This document shows, in pieces, positions 1 through 8,534 of a stretch of 64,000 nt of DNA (position 1 is its first letter; each line of letters starts with the position of its first letter). A program made the position numbers and the translations under genes. The DNA comes from Pseudooceanicola spongiae. GTDB taxonomy: Bacteria; Pseudomonadota; Alphaproteobacteria; Rhodobacterales; Rhodobacteraceae. Under the pieces are notes generated by a model, which was not told where the DNA came from, made no database searches, and saw nothing but the letters and a program-made list of their open reading frames with translations. The stretch covers positions 3,883,501-3,947,500 of the forward strand of contig NZ_CP045201.1 in NCBI RefSeq assembly GCF_014899185.1. The letters are read 5' to 3'.

Positions 1-1
1 T

Positions 2-130
2 TTGGGTGGCAACTATCGCTCAGGTGTAGGTGCAGGTGGCAAGTACCGCCTCTCGGAGGCCATCGTTCAAAATAAGACCTGTAGCGACTTTGTTGAGGAG
101 TGGCGGTCGAAATTTCGACAGCATTACTGA
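2..130 (+). CDS. C-terminal end of an unidentified protein (5' end outside window)
   Basis: An open frame runs from the left edge to TGA at 128-130 and encodes about 42 residues, ending FVEEWRSKFRQHY. The piece contains a glycine-rich stretch (GVGAGGKYR) and a charged tail. No start codon is inside the window and the family cannot be recognised from so short a tail. A 0.9-kb non-coding stretch follows, so it ends its transcription unit. The next gene makes a carbohydrate-modifying protein, so a related role is possible but not shown. Confidence 0.45.
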   Translation: MGGNYRSGVGAGGKYRLSEAIVQNKTCSDFVEEWRSKFRQHY

Positions 131-1036
131 CCCTTCGTCGAAAGTGTTTATCCAGGTTTTGATCTTTGAATTGGTCCGATTTTAGCGAGAAATTTGTCGG
201 ATGGGTGTTAGCCCGCGAGTCTACGCTTGCCTCCCCCGTTAACCCAATCCCAGCCCCAAAATCCGCACCGTTCAGATACCGTTCAAATACCGACGGGATA
301 CCGACGTTCCGATTTGGCCAAAACCCTTTCCTGGGTTCACGCGCGGATCTCACGAAATAGTCCCAACTTAAAGTAATCTCACATGCCGTTTGCGCGTACC
401 CACATTGAACGCCGAACACCTCTGGAGACGTCCAAAAGCTGCCCCTCCGAGTCCCTCAGTCGTCATAACACACGCATGCCCTGAGGCCCTTCGTTGTATG
501 GCTCCGCGCAGCCCCGTCGCGGCCCATGTGGTGCCCTTGGCTGCATGGGCACGCGGAGACGCCGAAACCAGAACGGCAGCGCACAGACCCGGTCGGGGAA
601 GACGCCGCTTCGCATGGCCCGCCTTGGCGTCACGGTCGTGCAGCCGGCGCGGGATTTTCCGTTCATCCTCTTCGGGCTTTCCAGGACGGTTGATCGTCTG
701 CCCGCGTGGTTTGCTCAAAACTCTGGCGACCTCCACCCGCTCCGCAAAGCCCTTTGTCAGGCCGCCAAAGCGGTGCCGGGCTTGGGGCGACGCAAAGCCC
801 GGCACAGGAAGAGCGCAAGCACGCCGAAGGAGAGCAACGGGACTTGACGTAACATCGCGAGCGCGGGATAGGTCGCGATCTAGTCTGGGAATTGTAGGTG
901 CCTGTGTAGAAAGAGGAAAAGGGATAAGCTTCTTCTCTGGTCTGGGTCATCTCGCAACACTGCACCAGCCCCTCTTGATCCGGTTGCTGGTACGTGATTG
1001 CCTCGTCGTTTGTCTCATTGCGAAAGAATTTTTGAT
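131..1036. other. Long intergenic region, no supported gene
   Basis: About 0.9 kb with no convincing gene. Several open frames cross it on both strands (for example 390-1112 plus and 368-805 minus), but their predicted products are Arg/Pro/Ala-rich and lack domain features or ribosome binding sites. It holds one copy of an 11-bp-iterated repeat (253-322) and a perfect 11-bp-stem hairpin at 773-805 (arms GTGCCGGGCTT and AAGCCCGGCAC) without a T-run. The last part, just before 1037, should hold the promoter of the large glycosyltransferase gene, but no clear -35/-10 pair was recognised. Confidence 0.5.
253..322 (+). repeat. Iterated 11-bp repeat, copy 1
   Basis: The core reads CCGTTCAGATA, CCGTTCAAATA, CCGACGGGATA, CCGACGTTCCG as four consecutive 11-mers, with conserved flanks (gccccaaaatccgca on the left, atttggc on the right). 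A nearly identical copy in the same orientation lies at 6243-6312, and diverged inverted copies lie at 20521-20580 and 22514-22570. No protein or RNA gene is evident in it. Confidence 0.85.
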
Positions 1037-4000
1037 ATGCGTGTCAAGCCTAACTGCATCCTGGTCCTTGGAATGCACCGGTCCGGAACAAGCGCTTGCA
1101 CACGTGTCCTGAGCCTTCTGGGTGCGGCTTTGCCCGACAGCCTGATGCCGAGCCATGAAACGAATGTGACTGGGTTCTGGGAGTCCCCCGCCTTCATGGA
1201 CGTCAACGATGCCATGCTGGCCGAAGCGGGCAGCAGCTGGGATGACTGGACCGCCTTCGACGAGAGCGCGCTTGAGCCGGATCGGCTCGCGGCTTACGAG
1301 GCCCGGATCGCTCAGACGATACGGGCCGAACTGGGCAATGCGCCTGTGATCGTCCTGAAGGACCCGCGTATCGCGCGCTTTGTGCCGCTTTATCTGAGGG
1401 TACTGCAGTCCGAAGGCTTTGATGTCCGCTGCGTTCACATCACACGCAACCCCTGCGAGGTTGCTCAGTCGCTGGAAGACCGCGATGGTTTTTCGGCCGC
1501 GTTTTCGTCGCTTCTGTGGTTGCGCCACACGCTGGATGCCGAACAGGCGTCGCGCTCGTGTAACCGGATTTTCCTGACCTATCAGGGCCTTATGTCCGAT
1601 GAGGGTGCCACGATCCGGCGTCTGGCCGAATGGGGCGCGGGGGTTGGCCTGTCATCGGCTCCGCAGTCTCTGCAGGCGGCATCCCGGCATCTTGAGAGTG
1701 GATTGCGTCACTTCGCCGATGGCGAGGCGCTGCTTGCTCAGGGGGGCGATGCTCTCTCGCAATTTCTGGCAACGACGTATACCACCGTGACGTCGCTAAG
1801 TGGCGATCCGATGCAGGCAGACGCGCTCGCCAAACTTGATGACTGTGCGGCAAGGCTGAACTGGGCAACCGAGCTGTGCGGACCGGCGTTTCACGCGCTG
1901 AACCAAAGACTGCGGCGGCAAGACGAGACCGACAGCACGCGTGTCACCGAGCTTGAAACAGCGCGGAGCGAAATCGAAGCGCTGCGTCAGGCACATGCCA
2001 CCGAAATCGCCGCGACACTGAAGAACGCCGAAGCGCATGCCGCCGAACTGGCAGCGATGAAGACGCAAGTCCAAGCCCTTTGCGACACTCATGCGGCGCA
2101 GCTGGTGGCCGCACAACAGGACGCCGAAACCTCGGCTGCAATCCATGCGTCTGAGCTGGCCGCAGCACAGGGCGAACAGGAGGTTCTGCGCCGCAGGTTC
2201 GCTGCCGAACTGACAGCCGCGCGCAGTGAAACCGAAACCATGCGCCGGGTGGCGAGCAAATTCCTGCGCAGCCCACTGGTGCCTCTGGCTGACATCATCC
2301 GCTATTACAGCGCGCTGAAAATGTCGAAACTGCTTGAAAATTCCAAGCCGGCTGCGTCACGTAAGTTCGCCCGTTCGGCGGCCAAGCGCGACCCAAAGCG
2401 GTTCATGACGCCCGGCGCCTCGGACACGGGCCTGACAGGCCTCCCGACCGAGGCAGGCGTCTCGGGCGGCGTGATCGACTCCGCCTATGGTGCGCCGACG
2501 GTTCTGCTGCCCTTCGCCGCCTCCATGACCACACCGCGCCACCAGATGCGGATCGCGGTGGTGCTGCATGTCTATGCCCTTGAGCAGGCGGCAAAGTTCC
2601 GCGATGCGCTGAAAGCGCTTCAGGTGCCGTTCTCGCTGTTTATCTCGACCGACACCGAGGAAAAGGCGAACTCCCTGCGCAAGACCTTCGGCAATGGCCC
2701 GGCGCAAGAGACCGAGGTGCGCGTGATGCCCAACCGGGGCCGCGACATCGCCCCGAAACTGGTCGGGTTCGCCGATATCTACGACTCTCAGGACCTTGTC
2801 CTGTTCCTGCACGCCCAGACTTCGCAGCACACCACAGATGAGCTGAATGGATGGCGCGATCAGCAGCTCAAGTCCTTGCTGGGCTCTCGCCACACGGTGA
2901 ACTCGGTCCTCTATGCCTTCTCGGTTGCGCCGGAACTGGGCATGGTGGCCCCGCCGAACCCTGCCGTGATCCGCAAGGACATGGACTGGTCGAACAATTA
3001 CGAGGGCTGCCGGGCCCTGGCCGAACGCATGGGCATCACTCTGACGGCGGACAGCCCGCTGGACTTCCCCGCGGGGGCGATGTTCTGGGCGCGCCCCGCC
3101 GCGCTGCGGCCCCTGCTGGACGCCGGGATCACGCTGGAGGACTTCCCTGAGGAGGCCGGCCAGAAGGACTCACCCTTTGTCCACGCCGTCGAGCGGCTGT
3201 TCTTCTATTCCTGCGAAGCCGCTGGCCTGCGCTGGATCCATGCCGGCGCACCCGATCAGCTGGCGGATGCGGACATGCCGCTGGCCATCGAGAAAGGCTT
3301 CAATCTGGAATGGGCCCTGTCGGACCAGATGCCCGCGCTGATGCTGCCGGGGATCCGCCCGCGGCCCAAGCCCTTTGACAACCCCATCGCGCGGCTTGCC
3401 TCCGCCAAGGACGACTTCCGCGCCCATTGCAAGCAGGACCTCGCCCGCTTCCTGGCCAGCGATGCGCGTCTGGTTTTCGACGCGCCCGGCGATACCCCCA
3501 AGGTCAGCATCGCGCTGATCCTCTACAATCAGGCAGAGCTGACCTTTCATTGCCTGCAGTCGCTGCACCGCAATGCCGGGGTGCCGATCGAGATCATCCT
3601 GCTCGACAACGGGTCAAGCGATGACACCGGCGCGCTGCTCGATCGCCTCGATGGCGTCACCATCCTGCGCAACGGCGAGAACCTGCATTTCCTGCGGGGC
3701 GTCAACCGTGCCGCTCAGGAAGCGCATGGCGAGCATTTCCTGCTGCTCAACAACGACGCGCGGGTGCTGCCCGGTACCATTCCAAGCGCCGTCGCACGGC
3801 TGGAAGAGGACGAGAGCATCGGTGCCGTCGGCGGGCCGATCGTTCTGCTGGACGGATCTCTGCAAGAGGCCGGCAGCATCATCTTCAACAACGGCTCCTG
3901 CCTCGGCTACGGGCGCGGGCGCGACCCTGGCGACTCCGAGTTCCGCTTCCGCCGCGATGTCGACTATTGCTCCGGCGCCTTCCTGATGATGCGCCGCGCG

Positions 4001-5392
4001 GTCTGGGAAGAGCTCGGCGGCTTCGACGAGGCCTTTGCCCCGGCCTATTACGAAGAGACCGACCTCTGCATGCGGATCCGCGAAGGCGGCCGTCGCGTGG
4101 TTTATGATCCCGACGTCAAGATCGTGCATTTCGAATTTGGCAGCTCTTCGACCAGCGAGGCGGCGCTTGCGCTGCAACGGCGCAACGTCGACATCTTCCG
4201 CACCAAGCATGCCATGGCGCTTGCGAAGGGGCACCTGCCGGTGAGTGCCGCGCCCATCCGCGCCCGTCAGCGGCACGAGGGGATCCCGCGGTTGCTGGTG
4301 ATCGATGACCGCGTTCCGATGCCCCACCTCGGGTCTGGCTTTCCGCGCGCGGCCCGCATGTTGAACGATATCGGCGCTGCGGGCTGGTCCGTGACGCTCT
4401 ATTCCACGGCGGTGCCGTTCTTTTCCTGCGAAACTGCCTATCAGGTGATCCCGCGCACGACCGAGCTTCTGGTCGGCGGGCCGATCCTGCCGATGGTGGA
4501 TTTCCTGCGCGACCGGATCGGGTGTTACGACGCCATTCTGGTCAGCCGCCCCCATAACATGGTCCGGTTCCGCCAGGCCGTGGCGCAAGTCCCGGGGTGG
4601 GAGCGCGTGCCCGTGCTCTACGATGCCGAGGCGATCTTTGCCGAGCGGGACGCGGCGCTGGCCCAGCTGGGCGGCGGCAAGGACTTCGACTATCAGACAG
4701 CCCTGCGCGACGAACTCGCCCTTGCCGAGGGCACGCAGACCGTATTCTCGGTTTCTCAGGCCGAGGCCGCGATCTTTGGGGCGCATGGCAACGACGATGT
4801 CCGCGTGCTTGGTCACGCGATGAAACCGCGCCCGCTGGGTGCGGGGCCAGAGGGGCGGCGCAACATGCTGTTCGTCGGCGCTCTGGATGATGACAACAGC
4901 CCCAACACGGATTCCCTGATCTGGTTCATCAACACCATCATGCCGCGTATCGATGCCGAACTTGGCACCGATTGGTCGCTGGATGTCGCCGGACGCTCGG
5001 GCGCGCGCGACCTGCGCGGACTGGCGAGCGACCGGGTGCGGATCCTCGGCAAGGTCGATGACCTCGATCCGCTCTATGCCCAGTCGCGTCTATTCATCGC
5101 TCCGACCCGCTATGCCGCGGGGATCCCGATGAAGGTGCATGAGGCGACCTCGGTCGGCTTGCCGACGGTGGCGACGGACCTGCTGACACAGCAGCTGGGC
5201 TGGACGCATGGGCAGGAACTGTTGAGCGCCGCCGATGCGGATGCCTTCGCCGCCTGCTGCGTGCAGCTCTACCGCGACGATGCGCTGTGGTCGCGGCTGC
5301 GGGCTGGCGGACTTGCCGCAATCGAGCGCGATTGCGACCCCGAACGTTTCGGTGCGGTTCTGGCCGGTGCCTTGTGGGACAACGTCAGCTGA
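1037..5392 (+). CDS. Giant multidomain sulfotransferase / RgpF-like / GT2 / GT4 glycosyltransferase
   Basis: A 1451-residue protein with four enzyme-like modules. Residues ~5-250 are a sulfotransferase-type domain with the PAPS-binding loop GMHRSGTS near the start. Residues ~290-400 are an Ala/Glu-rich coiled coil. Residues ~500-760 resemble rhamnan-synthesis protein F (motif NRGRDIAP). Residues ~820-1060 are a GT2 fold (LDNGSSDDT, LLNNDARV, EETDLCMRIR). Residues ~1085-1450 are a GT4/GT1-type C-terminal transferase (FVGALDDDNSPNTD). No signal peptide is seen, so it is presumably cytoplasmic and assembles or sulfates a surface polysaccharide. ATG 1037 is preferred because the sulfotransferase motif begins at once; a TTG at 998 would add 13 residues. 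It stands alone, with no transporter or polymerase gene beside it. Confidence 0.88.
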   Translation: MRVKPNCILVLGMHRSGTSACTRVLSLLGAALPDSLMPSHETNVTGFWESPAFMDVNDAMLAEAGSSWDDWTAFDESALEPDRLAAYEARIAQTIRAELGNAPVIVLKDPRIARFVPLYLRVLQSEGFDVRCVHITRNPCEVAQSLEDRDGFSAAFSSLLWLRHTLDAEQASRSCNRIFLTYQGLMSDEGATIRRLAEWGAGVGLSSAPQSLQAASRHLESGLRHFADGEALLAQGGDALSQFLATTYTTVTSLSGDPMQADALAKLDDCAARLNWATELCGPAFHALNQRLRRQDETDSTRVTELETARSEIEALRQAHATEIAATLKNAEAHAAELAAMKTQVQALCDTHAAQLVAAQQDAETSAAIHASELAAAQGEQEVLRRRFAAELTAARSETETMRRVASKFLRSPLVPLADIIRYYSALKMSKLLENSKPAASRKFARSAAKRDPKRFMTPGASDTGLTGLPTEAGVSGGVIDSAYGAPTVLLPFAASMTTPRHQMRIAVVLHVYALEQAAKFRDALKALQVPFSLFISTDTEEKANSLRKTFGNGPAQETEVRVMPNRGRDIAPKLVGFADIYDSQDLVLFLHAQTSQHTTDELNGWRDQQLKSLLGSRHTVNSVLYAFSVAPELGMVAPPNPAVIRKDMDWSNNYEGCRALAERMGITLTADSPLDFPAGAMFWARPAALRPLLDAGITLEDFPEEAGQKDSPFVHAVERLFFYSCEAAGLRWIHAGAPDQLADADMPLAIEKGFNLEWALSDQMPALMLPGIRPRPKPFDNPIARLASAKDDFRAHCKQDLARFLASDARLVFDAPGDTPKVSIALILYNQAELTFHCLQSLHRNAGVPIEIILLDNGSSDDTGALLDRLDGVTILRNGENLHFLRGVNRAAQEAHGEHFLLLNNDARVLPGTIPSAVARLEEDESIGAVGGPIVLLDGSLQEAGSIIFNNGSCLGYGRGRDPGDSEFRFRRDVDYCSGAFLMMRRAVWEELGGFDEAFAPAYYEETDLCMRIREGGRRVVYDPDVKIVHFEFGSSSTSEAALALQRRNVDIFRTKHAMALAKGHLPVSAAPIRARQRHEGIPRLLVIDDRVPMPHLGSGFPRAARMLNDIGAAGWSVTLYSTAVPFFSCETAYQVIPRTTELLVGGPILPMVDFLRDRIGCYDAILVSRPHNMVRFRQAVAQVPGWERVPVLYDAEAIFAERDAALAQLGGGKDFDYQTALRDELALAEGTQTVFSVSQAEAAIFGAHGNDDVRVLGHAMKPRPLGAGPEGRRNMLFVGALDDDNSPNTDSLIWFINTIMPRIDAELGTDWSLDVAGRSGARDLRGLASDRVRILGKVDDLDPLYAQSRLFIAPTRYAAGIPMKVHEATSVGLPTVATDLLTQQLGWTHGQELLSAADADAFAACCVQLYRDDALWSRLRAGGLAAIERDCDPERFGAVLAGALWDNVS

Positions 5393-5578
5393 TCTCGCAA
5401 CCCGGACGGCTTCGCGCGGCTATTCCGCCGTCGCGGAGCGCGGTGCGCAAGCGGTCTTGTTTCAAACGGTGACGTCAGTCGGCCCTGCCTGCGCGGTGTT
5501 CAATCCACGCCTTGGCAGGGTCGGCCGCCTTTGCGCACCCTTGCCGGTCCGGAAGGGGGCGGCCACCCGCTCTGCTGT

Positions 5579-5830
5579 TTAGACCTGATAGCCGCGGCGC
5601 GCTTTCTGACGCCGCAGATCAATAAGCGCATCGACTGCCACGCCCTCGTTCGCGAAGGTCTCCGCCCGCACCCGCCCAGCCTGTCCGATTCTGCCCGATT
5701 CCTGGATGAGTGTGCATCCTCCGAACAGATCGGGCTGCAGGGCCACCCGATAGAACCGGCGCGTGTTCTGGCCCGGATCGATCCGGGTCAGCCGCAACGT
5801 GGCGGGGAACAGTTCAAGCTGCGCAGTCAT
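5579..5830 (-). CDS. WGR domain protein
   Basis: An 83-residue protein that is essentially one WGR domain (starting TAQLELFPATLRLTRID, with the core RFYRVALQPDLFGG and ESGRIGQAGRV). In larger proteins WGR domains accompany nucleic-acid-binding modules; free-standing short forms are common in Rhodobacterales and their role is unknown. ATG 5830 is chosen over the in-frame GTG at 5836 because AAGGA lies 7 bases before the ATG but nearly abuts the GTG. It is convergent with the large transferase gene and has no operon partner. Confidence 0.82.
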   Translation of the reverse strand: MTAQLELFPATLRLTRIDPGQNTRRFYRVALQPDLFGGCTLIQESGRIGQAGRVRAETFANEGVAVDALIDLRRQKARRGYQV

Positions 5831-6242
5831 GCTCACATCCTTTCTGCGATTGCCTGTTCTTCCGGGCAGGGGGCATCGGCATCGATCACGGTTATGCTCT
5901 TTTGGTCATGGTACCGCCACCTTTGCAACATGTGCTGAGGCATGCCAGTCACCGTCGCGTTGAACCCCAAAGCCGTGAGCCCGGACCCTGTCACGCGTCG
6001 TCAATCTGTGAATGATGATCGCAGCGCTAGAGGGGGCACCCTTGCTTCGCGTGATCAGTCGGCCTCGCTGGTCGCCACATCGGTGAAGTGTGGCACGTAG
6101 CTCTAAGTGTGAGGCTGGTCCACGACCTGATACATCGGTTCGCAAGACAGCGTGAATGTGTCGCGTCGCTCTCGCAGAGCTCATAATCTGGCGGCCCCAA
6201 ATTTAAGATCCCCACCGCAGGACCTCCATTAACCTTCTCGTC

Positions 6243-6312
6243 GCCCCGAAATCCGCACCGTTCAGATACCGTTCAAATACCGACGGGATACCGACATTCC
6301 GATTTGGCAAAA
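6243..6312 (+). repeat. Iterated 11-bp repeat, copy 2
   Basis: Differs from copy 1 (253-322) at only about three positions over 70 bases and lies in the same orientation, so the two form direct repeats 6 kb apart around the large transferase gene and the WGR gene. The 11-bp period (CCGTTCAGATA, CCGTTCAAATA, CCGACGGGATA, CCGACATTCCG) is preserved. Confidence 0.85.
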
Positions 6313-6401
6313 ATCCCTGTTAACCAAGGCTCCGGCGCCCCCGACGCGCTCCTTTGACCAATCACCATGCGCGGGCACCTTTTACAGGCCCGCGCCATGC
6401 G

Positions 6402-6431
6402 AAAAGGGGCCGACCCTTCGGTCGACCCCTT
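6402..6431 (-). terminator. Rho-independent terminator of the entericidin-like gene
   Basis: A stem GGGGCCGACC with loop CTTC and arm GGTCGACCCC (one mismatch), read on the minus strand, is followed by TTTTC. It lies 24 bases past the stop codon of the minus-strand gene at 6455-6592. Confidence 0.7.
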
Positions 6432-6454
6432 GTCCGATGCCTGTTAAAGCGCCG

Positions 6455-6592
6455 TCACATCTGGGCTTGAGTTTTGTTCGCCTCAGTGGAAATCGTGCTG
6501 CCAGCTTTCTGGATATCTTGGCCTGCACCTTCAACCGTTTCGCACGCCGCGAGCGCGCTAAGTGCAACCATACAAAGCAAAATACGTTTCAT
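6455..6592 (-). CDS. Entericidin-like small lipoprotein
   Basis: A 45-residue protein starting MKRILLCMVALSALAAC. The n-region, hydrophobic core and lipobox (ALAAC) mark a lipoprotein signal peptide cleaved before Cys17. The mature part (CETVEGAGQDIQKAGSTI) matches the entericidin EcnA/EcnB pattern of very small envelope lipoproteins. GGAGG lies 5-6 bases before the ATG and a terminator follows, which supports a real gene despite its size. In enterobacteria entericidins act as an antidote/toxin pair; here only one is seen and its role is unknown. Confidence 0.85.
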   Translation of the reverse strand: MKRILLCMVALSALAACETVEGAGQDIQKAGSTISTEANKTQAQM

Positions 6593-6743
6593 TGGATCCT
6601 CCGGTTACATGTCTGTTAACCCAACGGCGACGGGGGGCATGAGGTTCCATCCCTCCGCATCATTCTCCTGCGCAATTTAATCCGACGGAGCCGCGCCACT
6701 TGTGCGTATAGTCATCGCAGCGCACAGCCAGAGGATCCGAGCC

Positions 6744-7241
6744 ATGCAAACATCAATCAAACCAGCCAGTTACAGCCGCCTGCAGATTTACCTGCACTGG
6801 GCGGTGGTGCTGTTGATCGCCTATCAGTTCCTGTTCAGCGATGGCATGTCGCGCGCCTTTGGTCAGGTGCTCGACAACGTGGCCACCGCGACCTCGCTCG
6901 CCGCGACCAGCCATATCGTCATCGGCTTCACGGTGCTCGCCCTGACCCTGCTGCGCCTGCTGCTGCGTGCCACCCGTGGCGCCCCCGCGCACCCCGAGGC
7001 CGAGACGCCGCTGATGCGCCTTGCCGCGCGGATAACCCATTGGGGCATCTACGCTTTATTGGTTCTGGTGCCGCTCTCAGGCTCTGTCGCGTGGTACGCG
7101 AGCCTTGGTGTCGCGGGCGAGGCGCATGAGGTCTTCAAGACCCTGCTGCTGATCCTGATCGGGCTGCATGTTCTGGCGGCGCTGTTTCACCAGTTCGTGC
7201 TCAAGACCAACCTGATCGCGCGGATGAACCCGCACGGCTGA
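6744..7241 (+). CDS. Cytochrome b561
   Basis: A 165-residue inner-membrane protein with four predicted helices and the spaced histidines expected for two b-type hemes (LHWAVVLL in helix 1, ATSHIVIG in helix 2, RITHWGIY in helix 3, GLHVLAALFHQF in helix 4). The family passes electrons between quinol and periplasmic or cytoplasmic partners. ATG 6744 has GAGG upstream; an in-frame GTG at 6702 would add 14 residues before the family's usual start. It is monocistronic and convergent with the hydrolase gene. Confidence 0.9.
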   Translation: MQTSIKPASYSRLQIYLHWAVVLLIAYQFLFSDGMSRAFGQVLDNVATATSLAATSHIVIGFTVLALTLLRLLLRATRGAPAHPEAETPLMRLAARITHWGIYALLVLVPLSGSVAWYASLGVAGEAHEVFKTLLLILIGLHVLAALFHQFVLKTNLIARMNPHG

Positions 7242-7283
7242 AAGCCTTGAAACGACAGTATAAGTTCGTCTGAAAGGCGCAGT

Positions 7284-8045
7284 TCAGAACGACAGGAACT
7301 GCGCCACGGCGGCCTCGAACTCACGCGGTTTTTCGGCGTGCAGCCAGTGGCCGGCCCCGGGAATCTTGGCGAATTTCGCCTCCGGGAACAGCTGCTTGAT
7401 GCGCTCGCGGTACTCGGGTTTGACATAGTGGCTCTCCGCACCCGTCAGGAACAGGGTGGGGCCGTTGAAGGGGCCGGTCAGATCCTCGGGAAAGCTGAGG
7501 ATCTTGGCCATCTCGGCCTCCAGCACGTCAAGGTTCAGGCGCCATTCCTTTGCCTGCACGTCCAACGATTGCGTGAAGAAGCTCTGTAGGGCCTTGTCGA
7601 CGCCGGCCTTGGCCAACTGCTCCTCCGCGTCCGAACGGCGCGTCAGAGTGTCGAGGTCAACCTCCCGCATGGCATCAATAAATTCCTGCTGCGAGTGGCG
7701 ATACGAGACGGGCGCGATGTCGGCGACGACCAGTTTCGCGAGCTTTTCAGGATCGCTCAGCGCCAGAGCCATTGCGGCCTTGCCGCCCATCGAATGGCCC
7801 AGAAGATGGCAGGCGCGCCCCTCGGCGGCGATCACCTCGGCCAGGTCGGCGGCCATCTCGGGATAGCCATGCGCGGGATCCTTGAACGAGGCGCCATGGT
7901 TGCGCATATCGACGGCAATCACCTGCCGCTCCGCCGCGAGGCGTTTTGCAATGACGCCCCAGTTGCGCCCGGAGCCGAACAGCCCATGGGCGATGACAAG
8001 AGGCGTGGCGTCGGCGGGGCCATCATGGCGGATCACGTTCAGCAT
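7284..8045 (-). CDS. Alpha/beta hydrolase (YbfF-like esterase)
   Basis: A 253-residue alpha/beta-hydrolase-fold protein. The oxyanion/N-terminal strand motif HGLFGSGRNW is followed by the nucleophile elbow GHSMGG and a C-terminal catalytic histidine in GAGHWLHAEKP. The layout matches small cytoplasmic esterases of the YbfF group; the natural substrate is unknown. ATG 8045 gives the family's start (MLNVIRHDG); the frame stays open upstream to 8264 but would run into the divergent gene. The ribosome binding site is weak. Confidence 0.85.
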   Translation of the reverse strand: MLNVIRHDGPADATPLVIAHGLFGSGRNWGVIAKRLAAERQVIAVDMRNHGASFKDPAHGYPEMAADLAEVIAAEGRACHLLGHSMGGKAAMALALSDPEKLAKLVVADIAPVSYRHSQQEFIDAMREVDLDTLTRRSDAEEQLAKAGVDKALQSFFTQSLDVQAKEWRLNLDVLEAEMAKILSFPEDLTGPFNGPTLFLTGAESHYVKPEYRERIKQLFPEAKFAKIPGAGHWLHAEKPREFEAAVAQFLSF

Positions 8046-8159
8046 GAGCAGATTGATAGCCAAGCGCGCTGCGCGAGGCCAGAGCAATCCGTCGCCGACC
8101 TGCCCTTGGAGCGGCGCGCGATCCACGTTAAAACCGTGCAGGTGAGTTGGGGAAAGCCG

Positions 8160-8534
8160 ATGTTTGACGTTGATAAATTCCGTCGCGATGTTGAGAGAAC
8201 CGAAGCTGCATTGCGCGCGAAATTCCACCGCGACAGTGGCGATCTGGCCAGCCTGATGCGCCACGCCGGGCGTCGCCTACCGCCTCGCGCGCATCGGGCC
8301 GCCGAAGAAATTGAACGCGCACAACAACTTGCCGGGCATCCGAAGCTGGCAAAGCAGCTTGATCAGGACAGTCTGAAGCAACCCTTCCGCCGGATCGATG
8401 CGGCGGTTGCGGCCTATGATGGCAAGGATCATCGCAAGGGGCTGCTCCTGGGAGTGTTGAGCAGCATGGCCTTTAATGTGCTGGTTTTTGTGGCGCTGCT
8501 GATTGCCTTTGCGCGCTGGCAGGGTCTGTTCTGA
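8160..8534 (+). CDS. Small single-pass membrane protein of unknown function
   Basis: 124 residues: a charged, helical N-terminal region (many Arg, Glu, Ala, likely amphipathic or coiled coil) followed by one C-terminal membrane segment (LLLGVLSSMAFNVLVFVALL). GGGGAAAG stands 4-5 bases before the ATG. The protein would be anchored with its N-terminal domain in the cytoplasm. No family is recognised. It is divergent from the hydrolase, and its last 62 bases overlap the 3' end of the DUF817 gene on the other strand. Confidence 0.75.
   Translation: MFDVDKFRRDVERTEAALRAKFHRDSGDLASLMRHAGRRLPPRAHRAAEEIERAQQLAGHPKLAKQLDQDSLKQPFRRIDAAVAAYDGKDHRKGLLLGVLSSMAFNVLVFVALLIAFARWQGLF

Larger units (their letters stand above)
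5831..6454. other. Intergenic region with repeat and hairpins
   Basis: About 620 bases without a supported gene. Contents are the upstream region of the WGR gene, the second copy of the 11-bp-iterated repeat (6243-6312), a hairpin at 6369-6395 with perfect 8-bp arms (GCGCGGGC and GCCCGCGC), and the terminator of the entericidin-like gene (6402-6431). Open frames here give no recognisable product. Confidence 0.5.

Noticed and set aside
711-871. Short minus-strand frame with a hydrophobic stretch (VPLLSFGVLALFLCRAL) and basic end, like a VPLPA-CTERM sorting tail
   Set aside because: Only about 32 codons after the nearest start, no protein body in front of it, and the motif is not exact.
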